From Nemophila menziesii (lineage: Eukaryota; Streptophyta; Magnoliopsida; Boraginales; Hydrophyllaceae), in the NCBI GenBank assembly GCA_029959085.1, contig JARWIR010000001.1, positions 22,187,730 through 22,251,729 on the forward strand: 64,000 nucleotides of DNA. The letters run 5' to 3'. Positions within the stretch are counted from its first letter, which is position 1. Every line of letters starts with the position of its first letter. Position numbers and translations under genes: made by a program. The notes under the pieces are model-generated. The model worked only from the letters and a program-made list of their open reading frames with translations. It was not told the origin of the DNA and ran no database searches. This document shows, in pieces, positions 9,079 to 20,114 of the stretch.

Positions 9079-12000
9079 GTCATAATATTTGTTATTTTAC
9101 TCTTTATATCCTCTGGAACCACTCAGAGAGAGTGTTAACATCCCCTATATTAGAACCATCATAGAAAAGATCCGAAATTGTGGTAAGAGGGAAATTCAAT
9201 ATAGGGTTTATATACTTGGGATACAATTATCTTTCCAGATATTAATATATTTCAAACTCTCCAAAAAATTTATCTTTAAAGGTATATTTATCCTCCAATA
9301 TGAACTCCAACCCTAGGATGGGTGGTGACTTGATTTAGCTTTACAAAAGCTAGAGTTTCTATAGTAAATACCTTTAAGAGTATTTGCTAGGAGAGAGTTG
9401 GGATTGTTCATAATTTTCCAAGCATTTCTAGCTAATAGCGCTTTATTTTTTATTTTCATATATTTGAAACCAATACCTCCCTCATTTTTATTAAGTGTCA
9501 TATCTTTCCAGTTTGTCTAGTGTGCTCTTTTATTATTATTTTTGTTCCACCAAACTTGATATATAAGAGATTTTATTTTATCACAAACACTATTAGGGAT
9601 TAAAAACACTGCCATGGTGTAGGCATGTATATCATTAACTACAATTTTGATTATTTTTTTTACCCAATCTCAAAGAGGTATATAATATTCTACTTTTCCA
9701 TCTTTTTATTAATCATATCCAATCCAGGGCCTTAACTTTGAATCTACCCCAATCAGCTAGTATACCGATATATTTACCTAAGTTTTCTAGTCGATTCATT
9801 CTTAGAATATCAAGAATTTTATGAATCTTATCCTCATGTGTTTTTACAAAACATAATACCCCTCTTGTTCAGATTTATATATTGCCCACATGCATTAATA
9901 CATTAATTTAAGACCTCACTAAGCTGTTCAATACCCCCAACTTCTGCCCTTAAAATGAATAGGCTATCACTAACAAGAAATATGTGACTAAGAGTAAGGT
10001 ATTTTTTTGCATTTTTTAGGCCTCTAATAAGTTTTTTCTCAACTATAATATTCATAAGTGTTGATAACGCCTGAGTAAAAATACATAAAATGAATGGGGA
10101 GAGGGGGTCCCCTTGTCTTAACCCCTTGGTGGGGTCAGATAAGGGAACTTGGTCATTGTTAAGGAGAATAGAGTAGGACACAAAGGTGACACGCCCCATT
10201 ACCCAACCGATCCATATACTATTGAAGCCCATTTTAATCATAATGCCTTTTAAAAAGTCTCATTTAATATCTTTATAAGTTTTTGCATCATCAACTTTAA
10301 TGGCTACATATTGTTTCTCATTTTTTTTCTCTTAAGGAAATGCATAGCTTTATCGGCCATCAAAATATTTTCAGTAATTTCTCTACAAGGTATAAATGCA
10401 CTATGACTTTCATTAATAATCTTAGGCTTACATTTTTGAAGTTCTTTAACCGAGGTTCTAGCTAGGACTTTGAAATTCACATTAGAGCTACTAATAGGTC
10501 TATTAGTGAGCTATTTTAGTAGTTTTTTTAACTTTAGGGATTAAGGTAATTAGTGTTTTATGATTCGATAAAGACTACTTCTATTCCAGAGAAATTCAAT
10601 TATCCCTCTAAGGATATCAAATTTGATGAGGTTCCATTATTTATTAAAGAAGTAATCTAGAAGACCATTAGGCTCACGGGCCTTGTCACTTCCCAATTCC
10701 CGTAGAGATTTTCTAATTTCCTCCACACTAACATGTTCTATGAGATATTTGTTCATCTCCTCAACTGTGCAACTTTCAATGGAAACAATAAATGCAAAGT
10801 AATCTTTAGGACCTTTAGTACAAAAAATATTATTAAAATAACTTATAATATCATGCTCTGTTTCCAATTTTTTCACAATCTAGATATCATTCTCATTAAG
10901 AATACGGTTTATTTTATTCCTATTTCTTCTGGCCTTGATTATAGAGTGAAAATAGGCAGTATTTTTATCCACTAAGTTGAGCCATTTAACTCTAGACTTT
11001 AGCTTCCTACAAGTTTCTTCTGTATCCACCTTTGTTCCATTCTTGTAATGATTGTATTATACTTATCCCAATCAATGGGTGAGGTAGTATCATTTCATGT
11101 AAGGTATTTTTATTTTTTTTAAGAAATCTTTTTTAGACTTAGCCATATTTCTAGCCCAATCTGTCAATTTCCCAGTCAAGTGTTGTATTTTCTTCCCATA
11201 CTTTTAAATTCCATTACCTCTAAGATTAGCCATTTCAAGTCAGATATTATTAATAATATCATTATACTTATCATTATTTAACCAGTTTTTATCAAAGATA
11301 AATCTTTTAAGTAAAAAGACTTGTGTTATATCATATATATTAATAAGAATAGAGTGGCTAGAGCCTATCGGAGGGAGAACTACTAACAAAAATTTCGAAA
11401 CATATTCTCCCAAGGCTTATTAATGCAACATATATTAATAACCTGTTTAATGAGATTAGTATCTTGTCTTTTATTGGTCCTGGTAAAACTAGAACCTTTA
11501 GATTGTACATAAGAGAGTTTAATTTTATGTAGCAAGTTGTTAAACCTATCCATATTAAACCTATTAGGCCTATTTTCCCCAAGCGAATCTTAAGAATACC
11601 TATACCTCCTATGATATTATGAGAGAGCTTAAGATTTTTTTTATATTCAACAATTCTTTTAATAACAAAAGTATTTAAGATTATCATATGAAGGTATATA
11701 TACAAAGATAGTATAATAAACCTTGTTATATTTATCAATGATTATGCAATAGATATGGTTTATATTGTATTCAAGGACTCTAATGTTTACTGTTATAGAA
11801 TGCAATAAGGCCAGTCATCCCTTAGCATCCTCATGACTAACAATACAACTAATCTCATATTTAATTAAGAAGATATATTCTTTACATTCTCATCATAATT
11901 CTTCGTCCCAGTAAGAAAAATTACCTTTAGGTGATATAACAATAATATTTTTGAGTGCTTATATTGTTAGGGCATTGTCGAGGCCCTGGCAATTCCAACA

Positions 12001-12670
12001 CAAATGTGTCATTGAGCCGATTGAGGTTGATTAGGTTCAACCCCGCAAAACCCATTATTCTTCTTGATGCCAGTCTCTTCTTCAATAGGATTATTTAGAC
12101 TCTTCTTAACCAACATTAGTGTTCATCTTGATTTCCATATCTTCTCACTCTTAGATTTCTCACTCTGAAGCCTCTGTTGTGTTTGCCTCTTTGTGCAGTT
12201 AATCTCTTTTAGCTTCTAATTCCCAAAGCTAACATTTGTGTCTACTAACATTTCCTTAGCCGTTTCCGATGTCGAAACATTGAATTTGACCTGATTTATC
12301 TAATTTTTGGATTCTTCGTTCTGATTAGGTTTAGTCTCAAGTGTTGAACTAGGAAGAAAGTAAAACCAGGCTTTAGGCTAGTGTTTTCTATTTTTAAGAG
12401 TAAATCCCACTTTGCCTTTGTATCTTAGGCCTCATACACTTCTTTTTACTTAATGGACCCAAAAGAGAGGCTTAAGGCCTCTTCCTAATTATCTTTTAAA
12501 TCATGGACCCATTCGTGACTAGAAAAGAGAAAGGCCTCATCAACTTTGTCTTTATCTTTCTAAAAATTCTCAAAAATGGTCTTAGTAAGAACAATTGTCG
12601 ACTAAAAACCAATTGGGCCCCCCACTACCAATTTCTTATCCTTCGCCTCAAACTCCATTTTGTCACTAAG

Positions 12671-12932
12671 ACCCTGTTTGATTTATGAAAATATTTTCTG
12701 TTTTTGTTTTCAGAATATATTTTCAGAAAATGATTTTCGTTTTCAATTCCAATATTTTTAAAAAAAATATGGAAAACGTCAATTTCACGTTCTCTAATAT
12801 AGCACTGTTTTTATTTTATTTTCCAAAACACTATTTTCATTTTCTTTAGCCAAACATATTTTCAGTAGCATTTTGGAAAATATAGAAAATGAAAACAGAA
12901 AACACTTATTATTTTCACGAACCAAACGGGGT
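12671..12932. mobile_element. MITE, 262 bp, with ACCCYGTTTG ends
   Basis: The left end ACCCTGTTTGATTTATGAAA and the reversed right end ACCCCGTTTGGTTCGTGAAA match over about 22 bases. A 3-bp duplicate aag (12668-12670, 12933-12935) flanks it. Internal arms are rich in ttttc/gaaaa. No coding capacity. A 3-bp TSD would fit PIF/Harbinger or CACTA, but the family is not certain. Confidence 0.65.
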
Positions 12933-13140
12933 AAGCTTTTTGTTTTCTTCTTTAATTCTGTTTTTCTCATTCGTACTGAGTTTTGTCATTTTGTCTCGCA
13001 TAAAGTCTAGCGAATTAACTACCCTTTCGACTCCAAGTTGGATGGTTCCTTACTATTGTTATCCATGGCAATGAAGATGACCAGAGTCGAAGTAAACACT
13101 AATTTCTCGAATTCACGTTATGAGCCTTGAACTCACTTAC

Positions 13141-14706
13141 TGATGTATCCCCATTTGTGATGATTTAATTTTAGTTAGAGACATCATTTTAGGTGTATTT
13201 AATAATTTAATTGTCGATTTTTATAGGAATTATTATATTTTCTTATTTCTTGTCTTGATTTGATTATTTATTATTTTTAGAGCATATTGGGTTTAATTGT
13301 TTGTTAAATGTGAAGCTTTAAAGATATATGGTAATTAATTAGATCCCAAATCAATAATAAGAGATAAAGGAAAAAATATATGCATGGAAATTTGAGATAA
13401 AGGAAAGAAATATGAAAAAAGGAAAATATAAAGTTGCCAATTAAATCTGAATACCAACAGCGACGTCCATTAAATTGATCATAACTAAAAAACGGCTAAG
13501 AATTTGGATGAATGGTTTGAAGCAAAAGTGTAGAGATTTCCGAGCCGATCAGTTTCGACATATGGAACCTGTCAACCGGAGTTGTATTGAAGAAGTTACG
13601 GCCAAAACAAAACAACAACAGTTTATTACCTTTTCTATATTTTAGATTTACTAATTTGAGATGGGCTAGAAGTCCAATACTTGTCTTCCACTCCAAGAAA
13701 ACGTTTTAGGGTTTCTATAAATACACCCTCTATTCAGTAGAAACACATCCTTGGCGAATCTTTAATCCAAGAAGAAGCTTACAACAAGAGGAGAGAAGTC
13801 TGGAAGGAGCTGAACACCATATCATGTCCTCACAAGCCTTCAAATTTGTAATTGTTTTCTTTTCTTCTTCTAGTATGAACTAATTTACTTTTTGCTTGAG
13901 ATTTAGCATATATGTATGAACCCTAGACTTGTTTAGACGTCTATCTAATTTGGGATACCATTGTATTTAATTTAGATTCATGTTTTATTCTCAGTTTTAT
14001 GTGCTTTGATTTGTTGTCTGTTTTCCTTGCGGTTGCAAACGTATAGAATTACCTTAATAGTAGTTAGATGGTCACCCGGAAGGGGTGTCTAATTATTGAA
14101 ACACCATATAAACGTCTAGTGTACAATATTAATCCTGGCAAGATTTGTCTAACTAGATAATCATTAAGGTTTATTTTAATCACCAATCATCATTGGTAGG
14201 CCAGACTGCACCTAGGACCCTAGTAAAGCAGGATAACCCTATTTGAGTCCCCTCGTGATTGTGAGGTCGCCCTAGTTTGCTCTCCGGGGATAGGGAGGAA
14301 TCTAGAATCCTGATTATTGCAATTCTACATAATTCACCCTTACATGTTTAGAATAAACAAGGCTAGTGGGGATTACTTGCTATTTTCTCGAGCTAAACTC
14401 TCATACTATCTTCTCTTCATATTTAATTCTCTGTCTTTAATTTATTTATTTTAATTTTCTATTTACAAAAACCAAACAAAAATCTATCTCTCTTTTCTTT
14501 ATTCTTGCGTATTATTTATTCTAGCTTTTATATTTGCACTTGATAGTTTGCATAAGTTCTCTAACTTTCGTAGTCTTTCAGGAACGAATCTTATTTATCA
14601 TTAGAACTTGCATACGTCCTGTAATACTTGCAGAACTGTGCTAGGCTAGAGTGTCTATTTTTGCACTTAGTTATATCATATTTTTATCACACCCTAGTTG
14701 ACACCA
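13141..14706 (+). repeat. Solo LTR, 1566 bp, with perfect 5-bp TSD
   Basis: It starts TGATGTATCCCC, ends TTGACACCA and is flanked by cttac at 13136-13140 and 14707-14711. No PBS, PPT or internal domain is present, so the internal part was lost by LTR-LTR recombination. Homologous blocks show it belongs to the same family as the LTR at 1649-3383, in opposite orientation. It sits inside the ORF1 part of the LINE. Confidence 0.9.
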
Positions 14707-14879
14707 CTTACCCAATCTTCTCTTAAGCTTCCTCCTATAGATACATTATTTTTCTTCTGTGTGATCGTTAGTTCACAAACATAGCAAAATTCACCTAGTC
14801 TTTCATACTTAAGCATACATGTTAGCTTTTATACTCACTGATATTTGAAAGAGTACACCGCGTTAAGAGGTTGAGTTAT

Positions 14880-15383
14880 ATCTCATTCAGTTGGGGCTCT
14901 AAGATAGCTGTAAAAGAGGCTACCAGAGGAAGTTGAACTTTGCAAACTCTACCATATCTACCAGCTATGTCACAAGCATTTTCTTCAGAGATAAAATTTC
15001 CAGGTAACCCATGAATTTGCACCCAGAAAAGTGTTTTAATCTTATCCTCTTTTTTTTCTCACACTTTGGGCTTCATTCTTGTACTAGAACATGTTTTTTG
15101 TCTAGTTCTACGACCTTTTCTTGAGAATAAGCTGATAGTCCTCCTTGTTTGAGCAAACAATAAGGTAAGAATTGAAGCTAAAATATTCTATGGTAATGGT
15201 ATCCTTTAAACCCCATGATTTATTAATAGTTTTTCTCAGAAAGTTGAAACTAAACAATTTATTGCTTATGATTTTCGCAAGGTGTTTTGCTTCCACAAGT
15301 GTGGCATACACTAAATTTTGTGGTGGCTTTAAGATGATCTTTTCAGCTTTGATATCTTTGTGTTTTGATTGTTTAGGTTCCAT
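14880..15383 (-). pseudogene. LINE ORF1 relic, DUF4283 domain
   Basis: The first 91 codons (15383-15108) contain LVEAKHLAKIISNKLFSFN and a W-G-L segment typical of DUF4283, the RNA-binding-like ORF1 domain of plant L1 elements. After a stop and frame change the homology continues with a W-V-Q-I-H-G-L-P motif and A-G-R-Y-G-R-V near 14990-14930. The rest of ORF1 is displaced past the solo LTR. No CCHC knuckle was located. Confidence 0.65.
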
Positions 15384-15409
15384 AGTAATCTTGAAGGGAC
15401 ATAGAAATT

Positions 15410-15600
15410 AAAGATAACGGAAAAATATGAAGAGAGACAGTGAAGACTGAGAAGAGTGGAAAAGAAGGAGGAAGAGGAGAGGAAAGATCAAGAAAACATA
15501 CCTAGTATTTAGGGAGGGAGGTTTAGAGTGCGGTGGGTTGAGTTTTTTTGGTGGTGGTGATAGGATGGAAGGGTTCTTGAGAGAATTCTGGTAAAAAAAA
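15410..15600. other. Spacer between two LINE relics
   Basis: Purine-rich sequence (gaagaggagagg-like, 15420-15520) that may be the LINE 5' leader read in reverse. No gene recognised. Confidence 0.4.
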
Positions 15601-17490
15601 TCATAAACCTTTTTTTTTGTATGATTACATTGGAGATCCCGAGGACCGTGTTATAAGAACAAGCATAAGCTAGACTATTACATCATTAATCAAGTGGGGA
15701 TTGTAAATTACCCTTGGCATCTTACATCCCATTCGATCTCTTATGAGAAGGCTCTAAATTCTGTTTGGAGGATCACCAAGAAGCACATACTCGTCGCTTA
15801 ACTTCCAACCTTCTTTCGCCAACCAATCCGCACAAGAATTAGCCTCTCTAAAAATGCCTCTCAAAGAGAAGCCCTTATTTCTAGCAAGCATTGTACGTAC
15901 TTGGCGGATCTATTGCTCTCCAGGTCCCCTTCTAATCTCTGCATTTTGAATCAAACCAATGACCTCCCATGAATCAACTTCAATTTTCAAGTCAAGAATA
16001 CCCAGCCTTTCCCCCAACTATAACCCCTCACATAATTCAATTAACTCAACTATGACCAGGGTATCATTATTAATCTTCATACTAAATCCACTAACCCAAT
16101 CGCCAATACTGTCTTGAATTAAACCACCTCCTCCGCCCACCTGTCTCCAGTTGTTACAACTCCCATCGGTATTGAGCTTGAAACCACTAACGGGTTTAGT
16201 CCATCTAACAAGTGTTACCATAGTTTTCTTCGATGTAATATTACCTGGTAATTGACCCCATGCTTTCGTAGACGAAGTCGCTAGATGTTTTGCCTTTCTT
16301 AGGATCGCGACCTCATTAGGAAAACCCTCTCCCTTAAATATAACTTGATTACGATATTTCCATATTATATCGATAAGGGCACCAAAAAATACACTCCAAG
16401 GAATTCCGGCAAAAAACTTATGATTAGATATGTTTTTACGCCACCATTCACGATTCTCTAAAGCCGAAAACACCCCATCCTCCAGCGTGTTGTTGGACCC
16501 CGAACTTAGACCATGTTCTAACACATGTTCGTGCTGATGTTGGACTCCTACTGAAGCTGGTCCGTGAGTTAGACCACTGGTGGGCCTGTCCTATAGCGAA
16601 GCCCGACTAAAGTCGTTGGTCTACATATTCGAAAATCCCCTGCTTGGTGAACTGAAAATACGCAGGGACTGATCCTGCAAAATTTGGAAATCAGGCCACT
16701 GCATCATTACGGGATCCCTCCTACCTTTTCCCAACTGCTGTACCCTAGAATCACTACTTTCCCTAACATCAAAACTTCGCAGCCTCACATTAGAAAACCT
16801 TTTCCCAGGCCTTTCTCCCCAACACCCATGGCGAGCAGCTTCTGCTTTAATAATATCCCATATTCCTTGATCTTTACACAATCACAAAGTAAATGTGTCG
16901 CGTTTTCCACCGCATTATCACAAAACGCACATCTCCCGGAAACCTCTACACCTCGTTTAGATAGATTACCCCTTGTGGCTAATCTCTCCCGAACAGCTCA
17001 CCACACAAACACTCGAATTCTTTGTGGACATTTCATACGCCAGGCCATCTTTCAAAGTCCTTCCATGGCCGGATAAGTATGAATAGCGTTCCAGCTTACC
17101 GACCTTACCGCAAATTCACCATTTGGCTCGTGTAACCAAGACAAGGCGTCATAATCCACCCCATCCACACCCAATCTGGACCCTACAATTTCCATTAATA
17201 TTGATGGAGAAGGAACCTTTGAAACTCCTCCCAATCCCATGACCCATTGTGCCGAACGTAATCAAATACCCGCTTGGTCAATTTACTCATCTCAATACTC
17301 CTATAACACGATCAATAGAGGTGAGCTCCCAACCCACCAATCACACCAAAACGGCACATCCTTCCCGCTATGTATTAACCATCGAGATCCCCGTCTAACT
17401 ACGACAATACCTTTCGCGATGACTCTACACATCCGAGAATCATTCTGTTTTCCCACGTGGAGAATATAAATTTTTAATTCAACTTCCAAT
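15600..17490 (-). mobile_element. 5'-truncated LINE (RT tail, zf-RVT, RNase H)
   Basis: On the - strand the order is a GSRWLIHSGKDVPFWCDWW block (17390-17330), then a W-L-H-E-P-N-G-E-F-A-V segment (17150-17100). Next comes the zf-RVT region with C-P-Q-R-I-R-V-F-V-W and a C-x-x-C...H-L-L-C-D-C pattern (17040-16880). A RNase H domain with FKLNTDGSCNNW (about 16180) and REANSCADWLAKEG (about 15830) follows. The 3' end shows an A tract (T run on + at 15609-15618). It lacks endonuclease and RT core, as expected from truncated reverse transcription. Confidence 0.8.
16018..16524 (-). pseudogene. LINE C-terminal fragment with RNase H start
   Basis: The 168-codon frame begins in the zf-RVT tail (IIWKYRNQVIFKGEG, the usual W-K-x-R-N block) and runs into an RVT_3-type RNase H domain with W-x-x-P...FKLNTDGS, where the Asp is the first catalytic residue. 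A GGGGGLIQDSIGDWVSGFS strand-turn follows. The frame stops in the alpha-helical part; homology continues on other frames to about 15820. It belongs to the truncated LINE at 15600-17490. Confidence 0.75.
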
Positions 17491-17642
17491 TCTAATTTTT
17501 ATTACTAGTTGTTTTCTATTATTCAACTTCCAATTCTAATTTTTATTGCTAGTTATTTTCTATTATTCAACTTCCAGTTCTAATTTTTATTACTAGTCGT
17601 TTTCTATTATTCAACTTTCAAGTCTAATTTTTTTTATTAGAA
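17477..17642 (+). repeat. 44-bp tandem repeat, about 3.7 copies
   Basis: The unit runs ttcaacttccaattctaatt, tttattactagttgttttct, atta. Copies differ at a few positions. It lies between the 5' end of the truncated LINE and the promoter of the first RGG gene. Confidence 0.85.
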
Positions 17643-17667
17643 TTGGTAAGCAAGCATTGGGTATACA

Positions 17668-17886
17668 AGCCCATCTTAAGATCAATCCTCGGTTTTTCTT
17701 TTTAAGCTAAACAATCTTTAGAAAGGTGATGTTCTTCAGCCCACACAAACAAGTAAGCCCAAGTCCACAAGAATAAGATTCCACTGACAGAAAATCCAAA
17801 TGGACCCCACACATAAAATACGATACAATGAACCTTCCCTTACCTTATCAATAACTCGCGTTAGGGTTTATAAAAAAAGTTTATTC
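17668..17886 (+). promoter_or_regulatory. Promoter of the first RGG gene: site II, telo-box, TATA
   Basis: Three AGCCCA (reverse TGGGCT, site II) motifs lie at 17668, 17738 and 17756. A TTAGGGTTTA telo-box lies at 17871-17880 and overlaps a TTTATAAAAA TATA-like box at 17877-17886. In plants this combination is common upstream of ribosomal-protein and translation genes, which fits the encoded product. Transcription start is not shown. Confidence 0.55.
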
Positions 17887-17940
17887 TTTACAAGCACATC
17901 TCTTAGCTTAGCCGCTCTAGGGTTTTCAATTCACTTCTTC

Positions 17941-17958
17941 ATGGCTTCTAAGTACTAA
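17941..17958 (+). promoter_or_regulatory. Short uORF (5 codons plus stop) in the RGG leader
   Basis: ATG GCT TCT AAG TAC TAA lies 61 bases upstream of the main start. The second paralogue has a uORF of identical length at 33831-33848. Its stop codon lies in the left arm of the predicted stem-loop at 17952-17977. Confidence 0.5.
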
Positions 17959-17977
17959 AGCATCGTGCTTTAGGTAC
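17952..17977 (+). promoter_or_regulatory. Predicted 5' leader stem-loop
   Basis: GTACTAAAGCA pairs with TGCTTTAG-GTAC around a TCG loop, leaving one bulged G: eleven pairs. It aligns with a weaker hairpin at the same relative place in the paralogue (33851-33873). Function unknown. Confidence 0.45.
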
Positions 17978-18019
17978 AGACATATATATAGAGAGAGTGA
18001 GAGAAAGAAGAAAGATAAA

Positions 18020-19743
18020 ATGGCGACCATTAATCCATTTGATCTTCTCGGAGATGATGATTCCGATGATATAAGCCAACTTATCGCTAAGGTTCCGGTA
18101 GTTCAGCCGGTGGCTAAACCAGTTCAGCCGGCGGTTAAATCTTTGGCCAAGAATCCTTCGCCTAATCAAGCTGGTAACTATTTGCACTTCAACTCTGTTT
18201 TTCACTTAATTTATTTTTCAATTCAATATCTTTTACTGAATTTCTATTATGTTTTTATTCGTTATTAGATATATATTCTAATATGTACTTCTGTTTACTT
18301 TCTTAAAAAACGAACATTTTTCTATTTACAAATATTCATAATTTTGTGTTGTGTTTGCGTAAGCTGCTTTTGATTGTTTGATAAATTGAGGGAATAAAAA
18401 AGAAATAAGATTTTGCGGATGTCACGTTTGTATTGTTTGTTATGGACATTACTAATTATTAATTTTAGATTTTTTTGCTGTTCATCTATAAGTTAAACTT
18501 TCTAGACTTTGAATATTATCTTAATAAATAATGACATATCCTTGTTTGATGATCAGGGAGAGATTTCAAATCTGAAGCTTCACGAGGAGGAAGCCGTGGA
18601 GGTGGCCGGGGCCGTGGTGGTGGGCGTAATTTCAGTCGAGATTCTGGTGATGGTGACAACACATTCACCAGAAACAATGGATACTCTGGCGGATATGGTG
18701 GAGGAGCTCCAGAAGATGGAGGAGGAGGATATGGTCCTCCACGTAGTCGCCGTGGTGGCTCCGGTGACGGAGAGGCGGCAGAAGGTGAACGTCCTCGCCG
18801 GAACTATGAACGCCATAGTGGAACTGGTTATGGGTATGTATATAATATTTGTTTTCTTTAATATATTAAATAATGTAAGATTTAATTTATTTATTTATTT
18901 AATTTTGTTTGTGTAGAAATGAGTTTAAGCGTGAAGGATCTGGTCGTGGAAATTGGGGGACCCCTACTGATGAAATTGCTCCGTGAGTACTTGCTTTTTT
19001 CTTTTTCTTTTATGTAATTACTGAATAATTTTATTTAAATATAGCGTGACTGATTTACCCTTGAACGAGGAAGAGAAGGTGGTTGAAAATGAAAAGGAAG
19101 ATGCAAACAAGGAGACATCCGGAACTGAAGCAGTGAAAAAAGAGGTAGAAGAGAAGGTGAGAATAATTTTCTCTTATTAAGTTATTATTTTAAATTTCTT
19201 GAAATTAATAATTAATTTGGTAAATTAGGAGATGACTTTGGAAGAGTATGAGAAAGTTCTAGAAGAAAAGAGACAGGCTTTACTTGCTTCGAAACCTGAA
19301 GAGAGGAAAGTTGTTTTGGACAAGGAGTTTAAATCTATGCAACTTCTTTCAAGTAAAAAAAACGCTGAAGAAATCTTTGCTAAACTGGTAATTATTGTGT
19401 GATTAATGGAGGGTTTGGAATTTTTTTGATTAAATTTTTGTATGATTTTAGGGAGCTGATAAGGATAAAAAGAAGGAAGTTACCGAAAAGGTTAAAAAGG
19501 TAAATACATTCTTGACAAATTTTATGAATTTTTGTGCTTTAGATTGTTGTTGATAAAAGTGGATTATTACAGGCTGTGAGTATAAATGATTTTCTGAAGC
19601 CAGCTCAAGGAGAGGGGTATTATCGTCCAGGAGGGCGTGGTAGAGGGGGAAGAGGAGGAGGTGGTGGAAATTACCGTTCAAATAATGTGACGGCACCGTC
19701 AATTCAAGATGTTGGGCAATTCCCTTTGTTGGGTGTAAAGTAA
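18020..19743 (+). CDS. RGG-repeat RNA-binding protein, SERBP1/Stm1-like (copy 1, 328 aa)
   Basis: Seven exons give a continuous 328-aa frame: 18020-18173, 18557-18833, 18917-18982, 19045-19156, 19229-19387, 19452-19499 and 19573-19743; every intron is GT-AG. The N-terminus MATINPFDLLGDDDSDD is the Stm1-like start of plant RGGA/B/C proteins. Exon 2 carries Gly/Arg-rich repeats. Exon 3 has GRGNWGTPTDEIAP. Exons 4-6 form the charged HABP4/PAI-RBP1 domain (MTLEEYEKVLEEKRQALLA, IFAKLG). The last exon has AVSINDFLKPAQGEG, more RGG, and a PSIQDVGQFPLLG end. The family binds RNA and inactive ribosomes in cytoplasm and nucleus. Compared with copy 2, the RGG region is shorter, the conserved C-terminal PSLGGK is changed to PLLGVK, and an intron splits KK|AVSIN. 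Start chosen from the family N-terminus and the uORF/leader context. Confidence 0.93.
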
Positions 19744-20028
19744 GCGGCACCACCACCCTAGCACCACCTTATCTTATGTCGATTTCAAGGGATTTGATGA
19801 TATGGGGTTAGGGAGGTTTTGTTTCATACAACTTTTCTTTCTATGTTATCAAGTTTTACATTTCGATTTAAGAGTGTAAATCTAGATGTTTTGTGACTTT
19901 GACTTTCATGGATATATCCATTTTCTCATATTTACAAACTTAGATTCTCATTGAAGCTTTTTGCCTCTTCCCCCCACCTTGCTCTGTTTCTTCCTTCCCA
20001 AACAAGCTATATATATAGTAATATAGTA
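19744..20028. other. 3' UTR and flank of RGG copy 1
   Basis: T-rich sequence after the stop, likely a 3' UTR of roughly 150-250 bases. No clear single poly(A) signal can be chosen. Confidence 0.4.
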
Positions 20029-20114
20029 CTCCCTGTCCACTTTGGAAAAAAAAGATTTAAAATTTAACTCTTTTAATTATTATCAAGTTTATATTTTCAA
20101 CAAAACAAACAGAG
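20029..20114. mobile_element. Short Stowaway-like MITE candidate, 86 bp
   Basis: Flanked by TA on both sides (20027-20028, 20115-20116). The left end CTCCCTGTCCACTTTGGA and the reversed right end CTCTGTTTGTTTTGTTGA are related but imperfect. CTCCCT ends and TA duplicates are the Stowaway signature. Short for the family. Confidence 0.4.

Larger units (their letters stand above)
7430..12015 (-). pseudogene. LINE ORF2 relic (endonuclease, reverse transcriptase, zf-RVT, RNase H-like)
   Basis: The endonuclease start (W-N-C-x-G-L) is at about 12012. The pre-RT FHS-x-x-x-x-RRN block is near 10950. The RT core fragment at 10241-9903 keeps GLRQGDPLSPF, but its catalytic YADD-type motif is decayed (LVSD). 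The C-terminal RT tail at 9501-9313 has GGIGFKY, ALLARNAWK and YYRNSSF. The zf-RVT linker at 8348-8004 has VWKEVWGQKVTPKIRNFVWK. The last recognisable part, near 7600-7450, resembles the RVT_3 RNase H domain. Split by the hAT-like element at 8349-9078; the frame rejoins across its 8-bp target duplicate. Non-functional. Confidence 0.8.
7230..15400 (-). mobile_element. Old L1-type LINE, interrupted by three insertions
   Basis: Read on the - strand: DUF4283-like ORF1 (15383 to about 14880), solo LTR insertion (14706-13141), more ORF1-like or spacer sequence with a small MITE (12932-12671), then ORF2. ORF2 starts with an endonuclease motif (MTHLCWNCQGL-like, about 12012). It continues with an L-V-D-K-N-T-A-Y-F-H-S block before the RT (about 10970), a KAPGPDG relic (about 10690), GLRQGDPLSP (about 10110), a decayed FADD (LVSD, about 9990), GGIGF (about 9480), a zinc-finger RVT region (8200-8000) and an RNase-H-like tail (about 7620-7430). 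Many stops and frameshifts show it is long dead. Confidence 0.85.

Noticed and set aside
9089..9316. A + strand 75-codon ORF
   Set aside because: Antisense of the LINE reverse transcriptase relic.
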